The notes beneath the pieces were generated by a model. The model did no database searches. It was not told the DNA's origin and saw only the letters and a program-made list of their open reading frames with translations. 64,000 nucleotides of DNA from Candidatus Accumulibacter proximus (GTDB taxonomy: Bacteria; Pseudomonadota; Gammaproteobacteria; Burkholderiales; Rhodocyclaceae): assembly GCA_016709675.1 (NCBI GenBank), contig JADJMH010000002.1, positions 1 through 64,000 on the forward strand, given 5' to 3'. Positions 15,489 to 24,212 of this stretch are shown piece after piece. The position numbers were made by a program, and so were the translations under genes. How positions within the stretch are numbered: the stretch's first letter is position 1; each line of letters begins with the position of its first letter.

Positions 15489-17186
15489 CTACGGCTTCGG
15501 CGGGGTGCGCAGTTCGCGGCGCAGAATCTTGCCGATCGGCGACTTTGGCAGCGCGTCGCGGAACTCGATCTGGCGCGGGATCTTGTAACCGGTGAGATGG
15601 GCCTTGCAATGCTGGATCACCGCCTCGCTGGTGAGGTCAGGATCCTTCGGGACGATCACGACCTTCACCGCCTCGCCTGAGCGCTCGTCAGGCATGCCAA
15701 TTGCACCGCATTCGAGCACGCCCGGATGCGACGCCACCACGTTCTCGATCTCGCTTGGATAGACGTTGAAACCCGAGACCAGGATCATGTCCTTCTTGCG
15801 ATCGGTGATCGTGACGTAACCCCGATCATCCATGTGGCCGATGTCGCCGGTCCTCAGCCAGCCGTCCTCGCTCACCTTTGCCGTTTCCTCGGGATTGCCC
15901 CAGTAGCCCGCCATGACCTGTGGACCACGCACGCAGATCTCGCCGGTGTGCGCGTCGATGTCGTCATTGCCGTTCCACGGCGGCAGTGCCGTGAAGTGAT
16001 CATTGCGGATCGATACCTCGGTGGACGAGAACGGCAGGCCGATCATGCCGTTCCATGGGGTATCGAGGGGCGAGGCACTGACTCCGGGCGACGCTTCGGT
16101 GAGGCCATAAGCTTCGGTGATGTAGCGCCCGGTGACTTCCTTCCAGCGCTCGGCGACCGACTTCTGCACCGCCGCTCCGCCACCGATCACCACTTTCAAC
16201 GAGGAAAAGTCAAGGGCGCTGAACCCCGGTGTGTTCAACAGGCCGTTGAATAGCGTATTGACGCCACTCATGACGCTCCACTTCCACTGCGCGAGCTCGT
16301 GCACCAGTGCCGGCAGGTCGCGCGGGTTGGTGATCAGGACGCTCAGGCTACCCCACTTCATGAACGAGAGCGTCGATGTGAGGCAGAAAATGTGGTACAT
16401 CGGCAGCGGTGCGATGACGATTTCGCTGCCTGCCGTGAAACTCCCCGAGATCCAGACGCCGGTCTGCTCGAGATTGGCGAGCATGTTGCGATGGGTGAGC
16501 ATGGCGCCCTTCGAGACGCCGGTGGTGCCGCCGGTGTACTGCAGGAAGGCGATCTCGCTGGCGTTCATGCTGACCGGCGTGCAGCGCGCCGCTGCGCCGC
16601 GCGCGAGCGCTTCGCTGAACGGCAGGGTGCCGTCGATCCGCCAGTCGGGCACCATCTTCTTCACGTACTTGATCACAAAGTTGACGATCCAGCGCTTCGG
16701 GATCGGCAGCAGGTCGCCGATCTGTGTCGTGATGATGTGCTGCACCGGTGTCTTCTTCCAGACTTCTGCCAGTGTCGCGGCGAAGTTCTCGACGACGACG
16801 ATGGCTTTGGTGCCGGAGTCCCTCAACTGGTGCTCAAGTTCTCTCGCCGTGTACAGGGGGTTGACGTTGACCACGACCATGCCGGCGCGCAGGATGCCGA
16901 ACAGCGCCACCGGGTATTGCAGCAGGTTCGGCGACATGATGGCGACGCGTTCACCCTTGCCCATGCCCGGTAGTCCCTGCAGGAAAGCGGCAAAATCGCG
17001 CGACAGCTTGTCGAGCTCGGCGTAGCTGAGCGTGCGGCCGAGGCTGTGAAAAGCCGGTTTGTCGGCATACCTGGCGACGATTTCTTCGAACAGCTCCGGA
17101 ATGGAGCGGTAACGGTCAGCGTCGATGTCGGCGGGTACGCCGGGCGGATAGTTTTTCAGCCAGATTCTGTCAGCCATTGCCGCCAT
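15489..17186 (-). CDS. Long-chain fatty-acid-CoA ligase (FadD-like)
   Basis: A 565-residue AMP-forming acyl-CoA synthetase that activates fatty acids with ATP and CoA. The P-loop-like motif is LQYTGGTTGVSKGAML. The adenylate-binding motif reads ITEAYGLTEASPGV, the hinge region WLRTGDIGHMDDRGYVTITDR-KKD, and the catalytic Lys is in LPKSPIGKILRREL. The starts ATG-ATG at 17189 and 17186 follow AGGAGAAG; the second has the better spacing. It is expected to be peripheral to the inner membrane and to feed beta-oxidation or PHA metabolism. Substrate chain length cannot be told from sequence. Confidence 0.88.
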   Translation of the reverse strand: MAAMADRIWLKNYPPGVPADIDADRYRSIPELFEEIVARYADKPAFHSLGRTLSYAELDKLSRDFAAFLQGLPGMGKGERVAIMSPNLLQYPVALFGILRAGMVVVNVNPLYTARELEHQLRDSGTKAIVVVENFAATLAEVWKKTPVQHIITTQIGDLLPIPKRWIVNFVIKYVKKMVPDWRIDGTLPFSEALARGAAARCTPVSMNASEIAFLQYTGGTTGVSKGAMLTHRNMLANLEQTGVWISGSFTAGSEIVIAPLPMYHIFCLTSTLSFMKWGSLSVLITNPRDLPALVHELAQWKWSVMSGVNTLFNGLLNTPGFSALDFSSLKVVIGGGAAVQKSVAERWKEVTGRYITEAYGLTEASPGVSASPLDTPWNGMIGLPFSSTEVSIRNDHFTALPPWNGNDDIDAHTGEICVRGPQVMAGYWGNPEETAKVSEDGWLRTGDIGHMDDRGYVTITDRKKDMILVSGFNVYPSEIENVVASHPGVLECGAIGMPDERSGEAVKVVIVPKDPDLTSEAVIQHCKAHLTGYKIPRQIEFRDALPKSPIGKILRRELRTPPKP

Positions 17187-17526
17187 CATCTTCTCCTGTC
17201 GTTTCGGTTCGGGCGCATCCGAGGGATCCGTGCCACAGCTGATCATGATACAAGGCCTGGCATCCGAAGTGTCTTGAGCTCCCGTGATTGATTGATGGTA
17301 ACTTGCGCCGAATGGGCTCATTGAGGATTGCGATGACCGCGCCGGTGGCACAGAGTGCTACGGCCAGTGGTTACCTCATTCAGTTTGCGATGGCGCGAGA
17401 ATGGACGCTGAAAACGCTGCCCGAGCCCAACGACCCACGCGTGACGCTGCGGGAGATCCCGGCACAAGTGGCAGCGAATGCCTGTCGCGGACGAGCTCGC
17501 ACTTGCCGACCTCAGTGCGCTGTCGC

Positions 17527-18480
17527 TCACGCCACGGCTGCCATTGATGCCAGGCTGGAGCGCATCTTCTGCAGTGCTTTCGCTTCGACCTGGCGAATCC
17601 GCTCGGCGGATACACCGAATTCCGCTGCCAGATCGTGCAGGCTTGCGCGCTTTTCGTCCATCAGCCAGCGCGCCTCGACAATGCGGCGGCTGCGCGGATC
17701 GAGCATCGCCAGAGCGCCCTGCAATCCCTCGGTCTGCAGTCGGTCACGGGCACGCGCTTCGAGCACCTGCAGCGGTTCGGTCGCGTGGTCGGCAAGATAG
17801 TGGATCGGTGCAAATGCCTCGTCATCATCGCTCTCGCCGTCCAGCGCCAAGTCGTGGCCGGACATGCGAGTGTCCATCTCGATCACTTCATCGGGCTTTA
17901 CGTTCAGGATGCGGGCGATTTCTCCGGCCTGCACCGAATCCAGACCGTCGCTGCCGGTTTTCATGCTGCGCAGGTTGAAAAACAGCTTGCGCTGCCCCTT
18001 GGTCGTTGCCACCTTGAGCATCCGCCAGTTCCTCACGACGTACTCGTGAATCTCCGCTTTGATGAAGTGGATGGCAAACGAAACCAGGCGAACCCCACGC
18101 TTCGGGTCGAAGCGCTTCACCGCCTTCATCAGCCCGATATTGCCTTCCTGGATCAGATCGGCGTGCGGCAAGCCATACCCCAAATAGCCACGGGCGATTG
18201 AAATCACCAGACGGAGGTGCGACAGAATCAATTGTCGCGCTGCTTCGAGATCATTCGTGCCACGATAACGGCTTGCCAGAAGAAATTCTTCGTCCCGCGT
18301 CAGTAGAGCAAACTGCCTCGCCGCCTGGATGTACGCATCAATACTACCGACAGCGGCAGCCATCGGTAAAGTCGGGGCTGACAACCCGGGAGGCGACTCG
18401 CGCAGGCTCGCCACTGGTCTACTGACCGTCGGCGAGATTGGGTCGGAAGAGGCCCATGCGACGGGCTTCGGGATAGGCAT
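17527..18480 (-). CDS. rpoH: RNA polymerase sigma-32 factor
   Basis: The 317-residue protein is a heat-shock sigma factor. It has region 2 (LILSHLRLVISIARGYLGYG; DLIQEGNIGLMKAVKRFDP), the RpoH box QRKLFFNLR that sets sigma-32 apart, and a region 4 helix-turn-helix (LHDLAAEFGVSAERIRQVEA). The N-terminus is about 30 residues longer than in typical RpoH; a start at 18363 (MAAAVGSIDAYI) would give the usual length. The long start is kept because it lies 2 bp after the stop of the Spy-like gene, suggesting coupling. Codon use looks normal. Confidence 0.9.
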   Translation of the reverse strand: MPIPKPVAWASSDPISPTVSRPVASLRESPPGLSAPTLPMAAAVGSIDAYIQAARQFALLTRDEEFLLASRYRGTNDLEAARQLILSHLRLVISIARGYLGYGLPHADLIQEGNIGLMKAVKRFDPKRGVRLVSFAIHFIKAEIHEYVVRNWRMLKVATTKGQRKLFFNLRSMKTGSDGLDSVQAGEIARILNVKPDEVIEMDTRMSGHDLALDGESDDDEAFAPIHYLADHATEPLQVLEARARDRLQTEGLQGALAMLDPRSRRIVEARWLMDEKRASLHDLAAEFGVSAERIRQVEAKALQKMRSSLASMAAVA

Positions 18481-18482
18481 GC

Positions 18483-18968
18483 TCAGGGCGTCGGTGCGGC
18501 CCTGTCCATCGAGCGGGGTCCCTGCCTCCCACGCTTGCCAGACTGTGCACCGGAATGAAAGCCGTCGAAGGTCTTCTTCTGCTCGGGCGTCAGCACGGCG
18601 TAGAAGTCCTTGAGGGCGAGCACATGCTCCGTCATGCGTGACTGTTGCTCTTTCATCCGTTCAAGCATCCTGTCCGCCCGTTCCGGGGTCGTCAGCTTCG
18701 CCCAGTCGTCGGCCTTGCCGGGCTGCATTCTGGCCATCGGATGCTGGCTGTCCATCAGTTTTTTCCACGCGCCTTCCTGTTCGGGCGTCAGCTTGAGCGC
18801 GTCGTGGAGTTGCTGGTGATGTTGCGCCATGCGCTCGCCGCGGTATTCCCACGCGCCGCGCATCCCCGCTGGGCCACAGTCCTGTGGCGCAGCCACGACC
18901 GGTGCGGCAAGTGTACCGAGGCTCGAAGCCAGAAGGAGGGAAGAAGCGAAGGTACGATAGCTGGTCAT
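18483..18968 (-). CDS. Spy/CpxP-type periplasmic LTXXQ protein
   Basis: The 161-residue protein has a signal peptide (cleavage near PVVAA-PQDC). Two LTxxQ-type motifs (LKLTPEQEGAWKKL; VLTPEQKKTFDGF) mark the Spy/CpxP family of periplasmic chaperones and metal or envelope-stress sensors. AGGAG lies just upstream of the ATG. It is directly followed by rpoH with a 2-bp gap, a pairing that would tie an envelope-stress chaperone to the cytoplasmic heat-shock sigma factor. Basic C-terminal tail. Confidence 0.85.
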   Translation of the reverse strand: MTSYRTFASSLLLASSLGTLAAPVVAAPQDCGPAGMRGAWEYRGERMAQHHQQLHDALKLTPEQEGAWKKLMDSQHPMARMQPGKADDWAKLTTPERADRMLERMKEQQSRMTEHVLALKDFYAVLTPEQKKTFDGFHSGAQSGKRGRQGPRSMDRAAPTP

Positions 18969-19176
18969 GTGGATTCTCCTCTATTGATCATGGGGTCATC
19001 TGTCGGTCAAGCTGGCTGCTGCCTTATTCTTGCGCCTGCTTTACCAACTTTTTGATCCTAGACAATCGCCGGCAATCATTCTGTCTGCTACCGTACATAG
19101 CCGGCTGACGACGATCTGCTGTCGAACCGTGGCCTTGACGCAGAAGACATTGGACAACCCTCAGGAGGTCAGCAGC

Positions 19177-20211
19177 ATGAACCAGAACAACCCCGTCAAT
19201 CGCCGGATTGTCCTTGCTTCCCGGCCGGTCGGTGCACCGACCGCCGCGAACTTCCGCCTTGAGGAGTGCGACGTTCCCGTTCCCTCGCCCGGACAGGTGC
19301 TGACGCGCACCCTGTATCTGTCGCTTGACCCGTACATGCGTGGCCGCATGAGCGATGCGCCGTCCTACGCCGCGCCGCTGGCGCTCGGTGAGGTGATGGT
19401 CGGCGGCACCGTCGGCCGCGTGGCAGTCTCGCAGCACCCGGACTACCAGGCCGGCGACCTGGTGTTGGGCTACGGCGGCTGGCAGGACTATGCCCTCGCC
19501 AAGGGCGCTGATCTCACCCGGCTCGATACCCGGATGAGGCAGCCCTCGCTGGCGCTCGGCGTGCTCGGCATGCCCGGTTTTACAGCCTACATGGGCTTGC
19601 TCGATATTGGTCAGCCGAAAGCGGGGGAGACCGTGGTGGTCGCTGCGGCGAGTGGGGCGGTCGGCTCGGTGGTGGGCCAGCTCGCGCGCCTCAAAGGCTG
19701 CCGTGTGGTCGGTGTCGCCGGCGGTGTCGACAAGTGCCGCTTTGTCGTGGAGGAGTTGGGCTTCGATGCCTGCATCGACCGTCGCAGTGCCCATCTCCGG
19801 GAGCAACTGGCGGCTGCCTGCCCGAAAGGTATCGACGTCTACTTCGAGAATGTCGGCGGCGTGGTCTTCGACGCCGTCCTGCCGCTGTTGAACGTCAGTG
19901 CCCGGGTGCCGGTGTGCGGGCTGATTGCCCACTACAACGACACCGGTCTGCCGCCAGGGCCCGACCGCCTGGGGCTGCTGACCCGCACGCTGCTCACCAG
20001 ACGCATCAGGATGCAGGGCTTCATCATCTTCGACGACTACGGCAATCGCTACGGCGAGTTCTTCAGTCAGATGAGCACCTGGCTGAAGGTGGGCAAGATC
20101 AAGTTCCGCGAAGACATCGTCGATGGCCTGGAGAACGCGCCGCAAGCCTTCATCGGACTGCTCGAAGGCCGCAATTTTGGCAAGCTGATCGTTCATGTGG
20201 GCTGCGACTGA
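19177..20211 (+). CDS. NADP-dependent MDR-family oxidoreductase (CurA-like)
   Basis: A 344-residue zinc-independent medium-chain reductase, related to CurA and leukotriene B4 dehydrogenase, which reduce activated double bonds with NADPH. Seen: the N-terminal substrate domain (LYLSLDPYMRGRMSD), the nucleotide-binding loop VVAAASGAVGSVVGQLARL, and the conserved YFENVGG. The start has AGGAGG 8 bp upstream. It is divergent from the Spy-like gene; the 208-bp intergenic region should hold promoters for both, though I could not place clear -35/-10 boxes. Confidence 0.88.
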   Translation: MNQNNPVNRRIVLASRPVGAPTAANFRLEECDVPVPSPGQVLTRTLYLSLDPYMRGRMSDAPSYAAPLALGEVMVGGTVGRVAVSQHPDYQAGDLVLGYGGWQDYALAKGADLTRLDTRMRQPSLALGVLGMPGFTAYMGLLDIGQPKAGETVVVAAASGAVGSVVGQLARLKGCRVVGVAGGVDKCRFVVEELGFDACIDRRSAHLREQLAAACPKGIDVYFENVGGVVFDAVLPLLNVSARVPVCGLIAHYNDTGLPPGPDRLGLLTRTLLTRRIRMQGFIIFDDYGNRYGEFFSQMSTWLKVGKIKFREDIVDGLENAPQAFIGLLEGRNFGKLIVHVGCD

Positions 20212-20384
20212 GCGACCGCCCAGGGTGTGGTGCACATACAGCGCAAGCGGGATCCCATTGGCGTCGGTTATCATTGGAAGGACGTTGGAAAGAAGGCGCA
20301 AGCGGGAACATCCACTCTCCCACACCAAGGAACCCGTCATCGTGATTTCTCCGTCATGACACAGGGGCGCGCCGTCACTGGCGC

Positions 20385-20723
20385 TTGCTTTTCTGGCCGA
20401 CGGTGCTGGCAGTGCTCGTTCTGTCGTTGATACCGCCGGGGCCGCGCCTGCCCGACACCGGTTGGGACAAGAGCAACCACCTACTGGCCTTTGCCGTCCT
20501 GGCCGTGCTGGGGCTTCGTTCGTATCCCGGCAGCAAGGGTGTGCTTCTTGTCGGTCTGTTGGCTTACGGTGGCGTGATCGAAGGACTGCAATCTCTCGCA
20601 CCCGATCGTTTTGCTGAGTGGGCAGACCTGCTCGCCAATGCGTTAGGGCTGTTGTTCGGTTGGGGTCTGGGCTGGCATGGCGGCCTGCCTGAGGGGAGCG
20701 GCGGTCGCGAGGGGCATAACTGA
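20385..20723 (+). CDS. VanZ-like small membrane protein
   Basis: A protein of about 112 residues with three or four membrane helices and the VanZ-family pattern: DKSNHLLAFAVLAVLGL, then EGLQSLAPDRFAEWADLLAN. The only usable start in frame is TTG at 20385 (GGGGCGCGCCG upstream), so the beginning is uncertain; a nearby ATG (20356) is in another frame, and a small frameshift could have removed the true start. Function in Gram-negatives is unknown. It follows the CurA-like gene by about 170 bp. Confidence 0.6.
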   Translation: MLFWPTVLAVLVLSLIPPGPRLPDTGWDKSNHLLAFAVLAVLGLRSYPGSKGVLLVGLLAYGGVIEGLQSLAPDRFAEWADLLANALGLLFGWGLGWHGGLPEGSGGREGHN

Positions 20724-20855
20724 CTCGTCATTGCAGCAAAGTGACGGGTGCCTGTGCCTACCCGCCGAAGTGTTCAAGGCTCCAGGCGTTGAGAGATTGA
20801 CCCAGTTGATGCGACCTTGCTGGTCAACGGCCAGATCTCCGCACCGCGGCGCGGC

Positions 20856-23663
20856 TCACGCGACGGTCGCACCAGCGCCTATCGCCGGCGTTGCCATGCG
20901 CAGCAGCTGGTCCACCGCGGCCTGCTCGCCACCGTCGATGTTCACCTGCGTCATGCGTGCGGGCACCTGTACGTTCGGCGAAGTGGCGGGGACGCGGCCG
21001 AGGCAGGCATTGATCGTCGTCTCCAGGAAGTCGAGGCGCGTGCTCTTATCCACCAGCAGTGCCACGCGCTGGGCGGGGACCAGGTCGAGCAGGGCCTGCA
21101 GCTCGAACACGCAGCCCTGATTGTCGGGACCGAAGTCGCGCAGGTCCATCGCCACCAGGTCGCTGCGCGCCATCAGCGCCAGCACCGCGGCACGCCAGGT
21201 GTCGTCGCCACAGAAGAGTTCGGTGACGCGCCAGCGCGCGTCGAAGTCGCAGCGCTCGTCGAGCGCGGCCAGCCGCTCCGGCACCGCTGCCGGTTCGAGG
21301 ATGAAGCGCTCGCACAGCCGACCGGCGAGGAAGTCTAGGAATTCATCCGGGTCGATCGTGCTGCTGGCGAGATCCGGCGCGCCGATCATATGGATCGGGC
21401 CGGCGTAGCGCCAGCGCGAGCCCAGGAGGTCGAACAGGCGCTCGGCGTCGGCGCGGCGGCTGACCGCCTTGCCCTGGGCATCGTGACGGTTGAACACCCG
21501 CAGCAGCAACAGCCGTAGCGGCGCACGAGCGCGCGCCGCCCGTGCCGCCGGCCACATGCCGGCCAGTGTGATGGCCTTGTGCAGCACGAACACGCCCAGC
21601 CCCATCCAGCCCGTCGGGCCGATCGACTGCGTCAGGCTGAACGACAGCAGCACCGCCTGGAAGAGCCACAGCGTGTCGATCATCAGACTCTGGTCGGTGA
21701 GCCATTTGGCGGCATAGGCAGCGCGCAGCCGGCGGGCCACCCACCAGGCCAGCGGAGCCGAGGCGAGCATGCCGGCCAGCAGCACGGCCGCTAGCATCCA
21801 CTGTGCGGGCAGGTGCACTGCGCTCAGCGCATGCACCACCGCGCTCATGCCCCTCGGCGTACTCGCCGCCAACATCGCCAGGGTGGCGCCGACCACGGCC
21901 ACCAGCATCATCGCCAGGAGCGCCGGGCCGATGCTGCGCACGGCGCGGTTGAGGAACAGCAGCAGGAAAGGCGAGTACGACAGGCTCATCGCCCAGAAGA
22001 CCATACCCTGAAAGAAGGCCGGCACGCTGACGCCGAACATCTGCAGCGGCGGCGTTTCGCCAAGTGCGATGCGGGTGCAGATGAGCAGCAGCACGCTGAA
22101 GTACGCGGCCAGGACCCAGCGCCTGCGGCGGCGATCGCCGTCCCAGAGCAGGCCCAGCGCCAGCACCGTGGGCCAGGCCCAGGTCCAGCTCATCACCGCC
22201 ATGCGATTGAGGCTGGCTTCGCTGCCGTCGGCGCGCAGCTGCAGCCAGGCGGCGGCGAGGCCGAAGGCCAGCCCGGCGACGACGTGTACCACAGCGGCCC
22301 AACGTCGTGCGCTGGCAGCCGCGCGCGTTGCCAGCGTGGCTGCCGCTGCGCTCGCCGACGGCACCAGCGTCGCCAGGGACGGTTGGGCGGCAGCGCCGAC
22401 GGTTGGCAGCGCCGAGGCTTTGCGGCCGGTTACTGACGCCATCAGTTCGGCGACGCGCCGCCGGTAGCGCCAGAGCAGCACCCAGCCCAGCAGCAGGGTG
22501 AGCAGCCCGGCGACGCCGACGGCCATGGCGAACATGCCGGGCCAACCCGAGCGGCCCAGGATCGGGTCATAGGGCGTGCGCTCCTGGAGCTGCGCGTAGA
22601 GCGCCAGGGCCTGGTCGCTGTACGAGGGAGTGTTGCCGGTGGCCGCGCCGAGTGCCCTCTGCAGCACATCCAGCCGGCCGAGCGTATCGATCAGGGCATA
22701 CTGCGCCGGCAGGTCGCCGGGCTGCCGCTCGGCCAGCTGCCGCTGCACTGGCATCACGTCGGCCAGCACGGCGAAGGCGGCGGCGGTCTGGCCGCTGTCC
22801 TCGAGCACGATGGACAGTGTGCTGGCGGTCTGACCGATGTCGCGCAGTGCCTGTTGGGCCGCGGGCTGTGCCGCATCAGTACCGGCCTGGCGCACTGCCG
22901 CCTCGGCCAGCCGCATCGCCTCCTCGGCCGCGACCTGTGCGTCGCTGCCGCGCCCTTGCTGCCGGTGCAGCCAGGCCATCTGCTGCCAGGCGAAGACCTG
23001 CACGCGCTGCGCTTCGGGTGTCGCCGTGCTCTGCGCGGCGGCCAGGCTGCGCTGCAGCGCGGGCTCGCCCTGGGTACCGGCGAGCCAGGCCAGCACCAGC
23101 CAGTGCCAGGGGTCGGCGGGTTCGATCTCGGTCAGGCGCTGGTAGTCCACACGTGCCAGTCGGCCCAGGGGTTGGTCGGTACGCCCCAGCAGGCCACGGT
23201 AGGAGCTGGCACCGCAGCCCGGCTGCATGCGCTCGTGCAGCGCCGCCGGCAGCTCGCCCAGGCTGGCGGCGAGCCGCAGGCCGGTCGCCCCGCCGGGGGC
23301 GCTGTCGGCCAGGCGGGCGTTCGCACCCCGGGCGAACCCGTCGCGCTGCAGCTCGCCGAGAAGGCGGCGCACGCGCTCGGTTTCCGCGGGCGTGGTGGCT
23401 GCAGCCAGCAGCGCCTCGATCGCCAGGGACTGCTGTCGCAGCAGGTATTCGCGCATCGGAGCACCTTCGCTGCGGCGCACCGTACACAGGAATGGCAGGC
23501 GCGCCGCCAGCGGCTCGATGCGCTCGGCCAGCGTGCTGCGGGCACCGTCGGCCAGCGGCCGTAGCGAGGTCGCCGCGTCGGTGCCGGCGACTGCGGCCGA
23601 CGCTGGCAGCAGCCACAGCCAGGCCACCAGCAGGCCGACCGGCACCGCCGGCGTGCGGTTCAT
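20856..23663 (-). CDS. Large multi-domain membrane protein of unknown function
   Basis: I do not recognise a named family. The 935-residue product starts MNRTPAVPVGLL (an upstream start at 23840 is possible) with a signal-like helix. About 400 periplasmic residues follow, with TPR-like helices (residues 170-380: WHWLVLAWLAGTQGE; AWQQMAWLHRQQGRG). Then come about ten membrane helices (residues 420-760). A soluble C-terminal domain of roughly 180 residues reads IHMIGAPDLASSTIDPDEF and later SDLVAMDLRDFGPDNQGC. That ending has an alternating strand-helix pattern like TIR/flavodoxin-type folds. It lies alone on its strand with no operon partner. Confidence 0.7.
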   Translation of the reverse strand: MNRTPAVPVGLLVAWLWLLPASAAVAGTDAATSLRPLADGARSTLAERIEPLAARLPFLCTVRRSEGAPMREYLLRQQSLAIEALLAAATTPAETERVRRLLGELQRDGFARGANARLADSAPGGATGLRLAASLGELPAALHERMQPGCGASSYRGLLGRTDQPLGRLARVDYQRLTEIEPADPWHWLVLAWLAGTQGEPALQRSLAAAQSTATPEAQRVQVFAWQQMAWLHRQQGRGSDAQVAAEEAMRLAEAAVRQAGTDAAQPAAQQALRDIGQTASTLSIVLEDSGQTAAAFAVLADVMPVQRQLAERQPGDLPAQYALIDTLGRLDVLQRALGAATGNTPSYSDQALALYAQLQERTPYDPILGRSGWPGMFAMAVGVAGLLTLLLGWVLLWRYRRRVAELMASVTGRKASALPTVGAAAQPSLATLVPSASAAAATLATRAAASARRWAAVVHVVAGLAFGLAAAWLQLRADGSEASLNRMAVMSWTWAWPTVLALGLLWDGDRRRRRWVLAAYFSVLLLICTRIALGETPPLQMFGVSVPAFFQGMVFWAMSLSYSPFLLLFLNRAVRSIGPALLAMMLVAVVGATLAMLAASTPRGMSAVVHALSAVHLPAQWMLAAVLLAGMLASAPLAWWVARRLRAAYAAKWLTDQSLMIDTLWLFQAVLLSFSLTQSIGPTGWMGLGVFVLHKAITLAGMWPAARAARARAPLRLLLLRVFNRHDAQGKAVSRRADAERLFDLLGSRWRYAGPIHMIGAPDLASSTIDPDEFLDFLAGRLCERFILEPAAVPERLAALDERCDFDARWRVTELFCGDDTWRAAVLALMARSDLVAMDLRDFGPDNQGCVFELQALLDLVPAQRVALLVDKSTRLDFLETTINACLGRVPATSPNVQVPARMTQVNIDGGEQAAVDQLLRMATPAIGAGATVA

Positions 23664-24212
23664 GGTGCCGCCGTGACTGTTTGCCGGCACCCCGAGGTGG
23701 GACCGCCCGCTGCCCGTCGACGCCCTGCCGAATGAACCGAACACCCTTCGGTACCAGCGGGCAGCGTCTGCATGGTGGGCCCGGGCGGGCAGGCCGCGTA
23801 TCGCAGCTTGGGTCTTGCAGCGCCAATCGGCCTGGCTCATCGGCTTCTCCCTGGCTATCAGTGCGGGCGGTCTGCGGTAGAGCCACCAGAGCGATGGCTA
23901 GGAAAACGGACAGCAAGTCCAGCCGGATAACAGCTGGAATGGGGGAACCTATCATCCAAGACGGGCTGGAGCAAGAGACCTGGCCAGCCTAAAGGACGCG
24001 GCGGCGAGGGGCCCATGCTGATCCGGCGCCGGGTGACCTGCGCGAAAAGTTGTTCCTTGAAATTGAATCTGCAGCCCTTACTGTGCTTTACTTGTTCAAC
24101 CGCACGACGCCCCTACGTTCCATTCGCTGGCAGCGCAGGCCGTGCCCGGCCCTGCGCTGGTGGCGGACCGGCCTTGGACCGGAAATCAGGAAGATGATCA
24201 GGAGGAAGCACC
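23664..24212. other. Divergent intergenic region
   Basis: This 549-bp stretch separates two divergent genes. No supported gene; the frames present lack ribosome sites and family features. It should contain both promoters; TTGAAT at about 24062 followed by TTTACT is a weak sigma-70 candidate for the CoA-transferase gene. Confidence 0.4.
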
